DNA of 64,000 nt, taken from Liolophura sinensis. Lineage: Eukaryota; Mollusca; Polyplacophora; Chitonida; Chitonidae. The translations under genes and the position numbers were made by a program. Below are positions 1 through 10,100 of the stretch, in pieces (positions within the stretch are counted from its first letter, which is position 1; the number at the start of each line of letters is the position of its first letter). The notes below the pieces were generated by a model. The model saw only the letters and a list, made by a program, of their open reading frames with translations, made no database searches and was not told the DNA's origin. The stretch covers positions 6,264,501-6,328,500 of the forward strand of contig NC_088295.1 in assembly GCF_032854445.1 (NCBI RefSeq), written 5' to 3'.

Positions 1-686
1 GAATTTGCATATATGTGTAAAAAAAATACTAAGAGTGTAAGACCTTAATGACATTTGTTTTTATCTAGTCAAATAAGCAGATATAATCCGACGATTATAT
101 CGGTGTATGGGTGTTACTCTTAGTAGTACGTAATGTAATATCTCATTTGTGAACTTGTTACGCTAAATACTGTACTTATAATACGTGTATCTGTGAAATA
201 AAAGCAAAAACTGGTCGTAATTTGTACACCTTATCAGAGTTTTACGCCTACATGTCAACTTACCACAGTCGCCTTCTGTGCTTGATTACCATTAATTTTA
301 CACCTCCGGTGACCAACCGTCGGCTTACATCAACTTGCCATATCGTCTCCTGTACACGCTAACCATTAATTTTACACTTACTTCGCCTTACCACTTTATT
401 GTGAATTGATAATGAGCTCTACTCCTTAGTCAACTTGTTACTCATTTCTCTACGCAAGACGATAGAGATTTTACACCTATACGTCTATTATTCCTATGGT
501 TATCTACACACGATAACAGAGCAGTTTACACTTCTGTTAATCTTTCAAGTTGTTCTGACGCCGTCCTAATGTTTACATTTAGACACACAACGCTAGCATC
601 ACTCACAATGGGAGAGTCGCCACTAACAGCCCAGCTCTATTTGATAATCTCATTAAGGAGATTTGAAATGATACTGTTCATAGAAC
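1..686. other. region downstream of gene A, no gene recognised
   Basis: AT-rich sequence with short, diverged repeats built on phrases such as TTTTACAC and CAACTTG, spaced some 50-70 bases apart (about 230-540). No open frame here resembles a known protein. Confidence 0.5.
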
Positions 687-692
687 TTTATT
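687..692 (-). promoter_or_regulatory. candidate polyadenylation signal of gene A
   Basis: AATAAA on the minus strand about 170 nt after the gene A stop. A second AATAAA overlaps the stop itself (868-863). Which one is used is not visible from sequence. Confidence 0.4.
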
Positions 693-863
693 GTAGAAAT
701 TGTATAATTCATGATATAAAATACACGCAAATTTCAAATGTGGCGGAACCGACATTATTATAACAGCATATAAATGGCAGGGAGGAAGAATTTATATATT
801 CTGTCCCTTCCGCTTGTATCATTTTAAAGACAATTGGTGCACAATTATAACTTGTTTGTGGAT

Positions 864-1101
864 TTATTGTTGGAAGGAAATTTGTTCTGATAGACTGCTC
901 TGTGGCAGTATCACCTCCACAAGCAAACAGATACACGCCAACGAAGCCGCTATAGCAAAAATAATGAATGGTCCCCCGGTACTGTCCAGACCGAGGCGCT
1001 TGGCCTGACTAGCTGGACCGGAAGTGTCGCAGGTGTCACTGGTGGGCCACCACTTTTGTCTCCAACGCTCGATCAGGCCAGCTTCCTGCATCCGAATAAT
1101 C
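864..1101 (-). CDS. gene A exon 14: end of S2, M4 and C-terminus
   Basis: Encodes IIRMQEAGLIERWRQKWW, the conserved S2 end before M4, then GGPFIIFAIAASL (M4) and a tail of about 14 residues. The stop codon overlaps an AATAAA at 868-863. Confidence 0.95.
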
Positions 1102-4100
1102 CTGCCCAAACCAAGTAAAACCAGAAACGATTAATGTAAACAAACCTTACAGTCTAACAAGGTTTACTTTATCATGTCCATCAATACTTCAATAACCGAC
1201 CGGTCCTGTCATATTTGACCAAACAAAGAGTGTTTACCGATGGGATAAAAATCAGAACTCACTGGAATGACACGTCGTCAACCATGGGAGAATCCTCCGG
1301 GAAAACAAACCCGACACCGGCGTTGTTGAAAGATTCCTCTGCTAACATGAACGTTTGACAATTCCTTTTGACAAGGTACTCCAGTTGAGCTTTGTCCACC
1401 ATAAAGGCGTATTCTCCAGATCGAACATATTCATACGCCTCGACATTATCCGTCAGTCTCGGCCCGTCCTGAATCTTCCGCCAGATCTCACGATAGACAT
1501 CTGTCGTACCGGCCTGGCAACATGAATCCCGGACAATGACTACAGGGATTGAAAAATCACTGCTATTTCTGTACTTTTATTATGAGTATTGGCTGAACAG
1601 GCAAACGGAACTGAACACGCATGTCCTCTGACCACTCTTATGAAACCCAATGCAGTTCAAACATCTGTACAGGTGATGGTCGTGCCTTTTTTAATTCGGA
1701 CCTCTACTTACATTTATCTGAATGCCCCTTGTCCGATTTTATCCAGGTCCTTAGATTGGGCCGCGATCAACACAGAACAATTTAAACCTACACCATAATT
1801 ATCCTGCTATTGAGATGAAAAATACATACCCTGAACAATGAGTATATGTTAGTGCCTGTCTTCACGAGGGGAGTGATCTCGTCGTTGTTAGCCAGGTCCT
1901 CCAGCGTGTTTATGGGTTTGTCCAAGATAGTGACGGTGAGGAAGGCGGCCAGGTTGGCTGTGTAGGAGGACACGATGAGGATGGTGAAGAGCCACCAGAA
2001 AGCTAGGATCATCCTACTAGAAACACCCCTTGGATGACTCTCACCCCCTGAGCATATGCACAAAGGATAGCTTTAGATGCTGTACACTCATGATTACGTA
2101 CGGGAAACGGTATATTAAGCCAACAATAATGCTTCTTCTTTCGTGCATATCGGCCATATCGACCAAAGACCTATTTATTTAACACTGTTTCTAATGTTAG
2201 TCTCTAAATCCATTTGTAATGGAATGAAATAAATAGTTTGTGCAAACTTGCAAATCTGGTTTAGAAAGCAAGTGGAAGAAAAGCGCAAGTAGTTTCTTCC
2301 ATGGTAAAGCAATGTAAGGAAATTAACTCTCGGGAAGAAAGTTTGTCAAAATGTTTTGTAAATTCCTGAAATTGTAGACAGTAAATAAAAACAAAAGAGT
2401 GAAATTTAATAAACGTTGATGTTGTATTACCTTGTTCCATCAATGATGCAAAGATAAGCCAGAGACTTTCCTTAAAACCATATTTCCAGCTGTCTCGCCC
2501 ACTAGCATCGCTATCGAGAGGTGGTGGAGTAAGCCTGTTGAGGAAAAATAATCCGAGCCCTATGACGGTAACTGAGGCCCCGATGGCTAACCAGACGTAA
2601 CCATTGAATGGCTGGAACATACGGAACAACTTGTTAGACTGTTCTGTCGGCCTTTTCATCACAATGCCAATTCCGTCCTCCATAAACGGAGTGGTGAAGT
2701 CAATCCCTCGCTCACGCTCAGCTGTGATGCCGAAGGGGCCAATTCCAAAGTCTAGTTCCTATCAGACAGGGATAAAGATGTTTTACCAATAAAGTGCTTA
2801 AGTACTTATTCATTAGAGATCAACACACAATTTATAGAATTAACAATTTGAAAATCGAGTCGGTAAGATCCACTTTTGTAAGTTTGATCCCACGTTGGTT
2901 TCAGGGCGAAATGTTCATAACGAGATAATTTGATAAACATGATTGCTAACTTAACATAAAGGTAGTTCTAACTGGGCATCTACAAATCATCTACAAATTA
3001 GACTGACGGGCTTACCTTGCGATTTACCATGCCTACAATACCGTTAAATGAGCCGTTTTTCTCCTGGGAACCCCACTGACTGTCCAGAGGCTCGACAAGA
3101 CGGTACCTACAACAAGAAACATGTTGTTACAACAAGACTACACTTGTCACCTAGATGCTGTACGTATTGTCCAGCTCCCGTTTTCAGGATCACATGACGC
3201 CTAGCCAGCAGAACTGTGCTTGTATGGTCGCATGACTTTTACCCAGCAGAACTGTTCTCATTATACCAAGATGTCTGTCAAGCAGCAATATTTTTATGAT
3301 CACATGACATCTAGTCAGTAAAACTGTTTTGATGATCACAAAGTGTTTAGGTAGCATCATCAGGATACTGTTTTGATGATCACAAAGAGTTTAGGTAGCA
3401 TCATCAGGATACTGTTTTCATGATCACCAAATGTTTAGGTAGCATCATCAGGATACTGTTTTCATGATCACAAAATGTTTAAGTAGCATCATCAGGATAC
3501 TGTTTTCATGATCACTAAATGTTTAGGTAGCATCATCAGGATACTGTTTTCATGATCACCAAATGTTTAAGTAGCATCAGGCTACTGTTTTCATGTACAC
3601 AAAGTGTAAGTAGCATCGGGATACTGTTTTCGTGATCACAAAATGTTTAAGTAGCATCATCAGGATACTGTTTTCATGATCACAAAATGTTTAAGTAGCA
3701 TCATCAGGATACTGTTTTCATGATCACCAAATGTTTAAGTAGCATCATCAGGCTACTGTTTTCATGCACACAAAATGTCTAAGTAACATCAGGATACCGT
3801 TTTCAGGGTCACAAAATGTTTAAGTAGCATCATCAGGATACTATTTTCATGATCACAAAGTGTTTATGTAGCATCAAGATACTGTTTTCATGATCACAAA
3901 ATGTTTAAGTAGCATCAGGATACTGATTTCATGATCACATGATGTCTAATAAGACATGTCTAATAAGAAATCAAACTGCCCAGAAAAAAACACTTTCACA
4001 AGTAACTCTCCACTTTCCCCAAGCGTTACGCACAGCAATTCGCAGTACGCAAGCCCTTTAAGTGCATGTAAAACATGCTGAACACCCAACCTACAGTGTT

Positions 4101-7100
4101 CATATCTTACCTAAAGTTGAGCTGAAGTGCGAGTTCATTTAATATATCCACACAAAACCCGTCATAGACTCTTCCTTCATCAGACGTGTTAACTCGGACA
4201 AATGGTACGGCCTGAAATAAGGCAGAGAAACTAGACTATAATCATTAGAGTACGATGTGTTTATGACAAAAGTTCCTGCGAACAAATGATACAGCCTGAA
4301 CTGAGGCGGATAAACTAGACTACAAATCAGTTCACACCCGGATACAGTGAGTTAAAAACAACAGCTGAGGCGGACTAATGGTACAATATGAAATGAGACA
4401 GAGAAACTACAAACCAGTACACACTGGAACATGGTAAGTTCAAAACAACAGCTGAAGTGGACTAATGGCACAGCCTGAATTGGCAGAGAAACATATACAT
4501 GAAGTAACGTGTATGCGCGGCAACATGAGGATTGCCTGCTCTTTATCATTTAAAAATATCTTTAAATGCTGTCAGAGAACGATTTTTTTAACTATAGCCT
4601 AATCAAGATTTTGTTTTATTCCTTCGCAAAACAACTGTTACCTCCTTGGTGCCGATGATAAATGTCACATTATTGAAGCCTCGCGCTGAGTAGCGAAACA
4701 CTTCCATGTCCACCTGAAGGCCTGTTGCATGGTTCCATGAGCCCACAGGGATAAAGTCCGTAGAATTGTCTACTGGGCGTAAGGAGAGAATCTCGTGCTC
4801 TGTATTCCCGTTGTATCCATCCGCATCAAAATATAGTTCCCCAGTCAAGCCCGAGGATTTCAACTCATGTAAGAATAAACAATGTGGAATATTACTTCAC
4901 ATTAAATTGGAATAAATACCAAGTGTTTTATTGCACAGAGAATCCAGTGAACTGGCTGACGTTAAACTATTTGCTAAAGGATGTTTTCTTCTGGCAAGCA
5001 ATTGGCATAATTGAAAAGAAATCAGTACTCACATTTCTAATTACTGGTAATACGGCTCCAACAAAATAAAACAAATAAACCAGTATTGTGGTCGGCATTA
5101 ATATGAATGGACAAAATTAATATGAAAATTAAGGCACTTACTTATTATGAGTTACATGTATCCTGTAATTTTTTTTTGTAATTTAAAGACCGCATTAAAT
5201 ACTTGACATTGCGCATATTTCGTTTACAATAAGAGTCCTTTTTACAAGATTCAGTTTCCAGGATTTAATTTTTCACAGCTTTGTTCGGTTGATCGATGCT
5301 AACGTGCACTCTTTTAAAGCGAAGTACCAGTGGGAAGCAAGAGGGTCTAGATAGCGTAAAGACTACAGCATGTAAAGTCAGACGAGAGTGGCGACGACAG
5401 TGTGATAGTTGACAAATGGTTACACGTTACCGGTGAAATCTGTCCTCCTGTGAATTCACCTCAGTTATTCTAACTGGTCATGTAAATGCTTAAACAGCAA
5501 CACCTTACACGACCCTCGCACCTTGGCATGATACATACAGAAATACAGAGATGCAACAAGGTAAGTTAGTGCAGGAGTACCTTTCGTAACCCTTCCATGA
5601 CAGGTTCGCCATATGCCCACGGTATGAACGGAGACTCGCTGCAGTTTAAGCTCTCCGAGCTGTTCTTCTCCACTGTTTCGGTCAGGTACACGATGTTAGC
5701 AAGCGCAATCAGAGCGTCAATTAGATAGGCGTCTTTGGGCTGTGAATAAGTACCATATTATTTTAACAGTATATTAAATGGTGTCAGGGAAACCAAAAAC
5801 TACTGCTATCTTGTGCATGTCTGCTATGTCAGATGGTGGTTCTGTACCATAACCTAATTAACGTGCGCTTGGCCTTACCATGCTACTATATATTACAAAC
5901 CCTATAAAGCAGAGCAAATCATCAGTCATTACACTAGAATACCAAGAAATTCGCTGATGCAGTAAATGTAACACATTTTTATTTGGTGAAAGACTCTCTT
6001 TCGTTATCTAATGTAGCTCTGCCATGTTAGCACATAGAACTTATCTAATCGTACTGTAAGTTAATCATCAGGCAGAAACTGTCCCCTTAAAAGACAGAAA
6101 CTGTACTTTTATCAGACAGAAACTGTACCTTTATGTCTGGTACCATCTCCGCTATAAAAGAAGACAGGGATGTTGCACATGAGCTATTCGGCCACTTCTT
6201 CTTTACTAGGGCCACGTTTGCATTTGGGGCGGTATAGGGAAATGCGGGAAATGTGGACAAGTCGTTTCGTACAAGAATCCAGAAATACTGATGAGTGAAC
6301 AGATTAAGGTCGCTCGCCTGTAACATAAGTATAGGTGTGTCAACCATGTGCTAAAGTCCTAAATCAGAGTACTGGGCAAAACAAACAGTCCCGTTCAAGT
6401 CAAATTTATATTAGTCTACGGGACAAGAGAACTGAACAGTGCACCATAAGCTTTCCAGGCATTCTTCGAAGTATAGCCCGCTAAAAACGAAATTTCTCCC
6501 TCAACTTTCTATCCGACAGGATGTATCAAACACTATCCTGTAGACGCAGTTGTGCACAAATTGTCATGCGCAAACTTGAACTTGGTCGAATTTTAAATAT
6601 CACACAAGATTACACATATTCAATCAGATTTTGGGATGACAAATGTCATGTCATCACACATTAAGCATGTTTACTATGTGTCTCGCCAGGCAATAATCGT
6701 TAAAATGGCGTGTAACTACCACTACACCGTATCACGTTACGTCTAGTATTGTTGAGAAGTGATGGAGTGCGGTCTTGATAATGTGAGACGTCACATTAGT
6801 GGAGAGTGTTCAGTTATCCCGCAAAATCCGATCAAACAGCTAGTCAATACGCCACAAGAAGAAGATTCCAGCTCGATGTCGTGATGTCATACAGTGTAAT
6901 GGTGATTACAACTATCCATACCTTCATGTAAATAAACATCAATTAAGCTATGACTGATGGCGAATTGTCAGTGTGACTATGACTTACTATATCTAATATT
7001 TGGTGGGTGTTGTTGTTGCTTAGCAGGAGAAGGAAATAAATAATCTGCAGATTTTCTCGGTGAATCAGAGATGTCAATTTGTGCCGATAAAAGTCGTCTT

Positions 7101-10100
7101 GGTTGTGTTGAGAAACGCTCATGGACACCACCGTTGATTGCACAAAGTGGGAAGACAAGTTGAACAGCAGCGTTTTTATCTGCAAATTGCCTGGAAAAGT
7201 TTCAAGACAAACACATACAGAAATTATAATGTCATACTTATTTTATTTTCAAAATATGAATTTGTAAACTATTTTTTAACACACTGAAGCGTTGAATGAA
7301 ATGTAGAATGATATTTACCAAATGTGTGATCGTAGAATATTGCCACTTTGTTCCAGTCAAGATGTGAGACCAGGCTATCGATTGCCAGGACAACATGGCC
7401 GCCATTTTCTCGCAAACTGAGAGTAAAACCTTGGCGGTTGAGTCCGACGCAATGTCCGGCGTAGACCGCTAGGTGGGGCATGTGGAAGACTTCCTGCTGA
7501 CTGCGCAACAGTTTGAGAGAGTCACAAGATGAAAAGGTGAGAAGGCCGCTAACCCCTTCCTGTAGGATTTCACACACTGGAATAGTACATACATTACGAT
7601 TATGAGTCTAAACCGATACACGTGCGGATTTATAGAGGGTAGAGATATACTGGGTAATTTGAGAAACCTGTAACGTTTTCAATGTTACTCGTCCTTAAGA
7701 GTTACATTTGACGACTGAGTTCCCATCGCTCCACACCACATAACGGTTGAAGATTTGCCTTGGACAACAAATTTCTAGAGTCTTTTTGTTGGTAGCTTAG
7801 CCCAAACACTCCGATTTCTTACACCCATTGAACTAACTACTATCCTGCATGTGTAAGTCAGAAAGTGTTACTGATGGTTTTAATAAATCATTAAATAATT
7901 AAGTTCAATGATTCAAGCCAGTTCCTAAGTGTACAAAAAATATTTTTAAACATGTACATATGTCTAATGTGTGTAAACAAGGATGTATCAATAGAGGCAA
8001 TAGATGAAAGTTTTTCCATAATTGCTGAAGCTGTCGATTGCCTCCAACTCAGGATTTACCAAATGTGTGACACTATCTACATACGTTTTCGCCTTGACAT
8101 CGTGCTGCAATCTTCACCTGGCAAAAAACTCGAACAGTTGTTTTGATAGGTATAAGTAAGGGCTTATCTCCCACAACGAAATCATGGGTTTGTTCCACAC
8201 ATTTGGTTCTGTATTACGCTAATATTCTGAAAATGGTTAGCCATACTTTCTACAAACTGTCCTAATTGGGTTTATCTGCATATGCCTACTGATATCTTCC
8301 TCACTGTGTGGGCAAGGTTTTAATCACTATCCAGAACTGTATCAGGCAATGTGTTCTATTCATCTCCCACGAAGGTGGGAAAGCCGTTAACCCCACCTTA
8401 CCCAACCACGTCATACACGTCTCACATTCCCTTATGACACTGAGCTTCACTCCGCCTTTTCCAACCCTTAATATGGTCAGAACAACATTAAAACGACTTA
8501 ACTCCCCCTCCCCCCATCCACAGTTTAACCTACCTTCCCACAGCGCCCGGGTGTGGTTTATGCCGGTGAGTTCCCTGCTGACCAGCGACACGTTCACGCC
8601 ACGAAGAGGATTCCACTCTGTCTTCAGGAACTCCAGGCTGTGGTTTAGCGCAGACAGTTCACCTCCATCTGGATTTTCCAGTAACAGACCTAAACATCCA
8701 TGGGTAGCAGAGCAAGACTTGATACATGTAACATGCTGCAGACAAAGCGCGTTCTGTATTTTCCAGTTCATTTGAATACTAATACATCACTCAGTCGTGT
8801 CAACTTATTGTTCCCATGAAAATAATCACCGTTAACTCAGCTTATGGTCATCGACAACCTATCCAGTTCATAGAACATGACCTACACTTATTGCACTATC
8901 CTATTTAACTCAAATAACATGATCAGTTTATGCTAACTCGTCATATTCTACTTCGTCATCGCAAGATTGGTTCACTACTTTCTTGACCATATATCATGTG
9001 ACAAAGTTGTGAGTAACTACAATCTGTGCGGTACATCAGGTGCCCTGGTCATGTTGTTGTGAGTAACTACAATTTGTACGGCACATCGGGTGTCCTGGTC
9101 ATGCTGTTCTGAGTAACTACAATCTGTGCGATACATCAGGTGTCCTGGTCATGTTGTTTTGAGTTACTACAATTTGTACAGTACATCAGGTGTCCTGGTC
9201 ATGTTGCTGTGAGTAACTACAATTTGTATGGCACATCGGGTGTAATGGCCATGCTGTTCTGAGTAACTACAATCTGTACAGTACATCAGGTTTCCTGGTC
9301 ATGTTGTTTTGAGTTACTACACTTTGTACAGTACATCAGGTGTCCTGGTCATGTTGTTTTGGGTCACTACAATTTGTAGGGCACACCAGGTGTCCTGGTT
9401 ATGTTGTTGTGAGTAACTACAATCTGTGCGATACATCAGGTGTCCTGGTCATGTTGTTTTGAATTACTACAATCTGCACAGTACATGAAGTGTCCTGGTC
9501 ATGCTGTTGTGAGTGACCACAATCTGTACGGTACATCAGGTGTCCTGGTCATGTTGTTTTGAGTTACTACAATCTGTACGGTACATCATGTATCCTGGTC
9601 ATATTGTTTTCAGTTACTGGAATCTGTACAGTACATCAGGTGTCCTGGTCATGTTGTTTTGGGTCACAAGAATTTGTACGGCACATCGGGTGTCCTGGTC
9701 ATATTGTTGTGAGTAACTACAATCTGTGCGATACATCAGGTGTCCTGGTCATGTTGTTTTGAATTACTACAATCTGCACAGTACATGAAGTGTCCTGGTC
9801 ATGCTGTTGTGAGTGACCACAATCTGTACGGTACATCAGGTGTCCTGGTCATGTTGTTTTGAGTTACTACAATCTGTACGGTACATCATGTATCCTGGTC
9901 ATATTGTTTTCAGTTACTGGAATCTGTACAGTACATCAGGTGTCCTGGTCATGTTGTTTTGGGTCACAAGAATTTGTACGGCACATCGGGTGTCCTGGTC
10001 ATATTGTTGTGAGTAACTACAATCTGTACGGTACATCGGGTGTCCTGGTCATGCTGTTCTGAGTAACTACAATCTCTACAGTACATCAGGTGTCCTGGTC

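Noticed and set aside
8308-8775. 155-codon plus-strand frame
   Set aside because: Antisense to gene A exon 3, which has phase-matched splice sites, sequons and paralogues. The antisense frame has no recognisable features.
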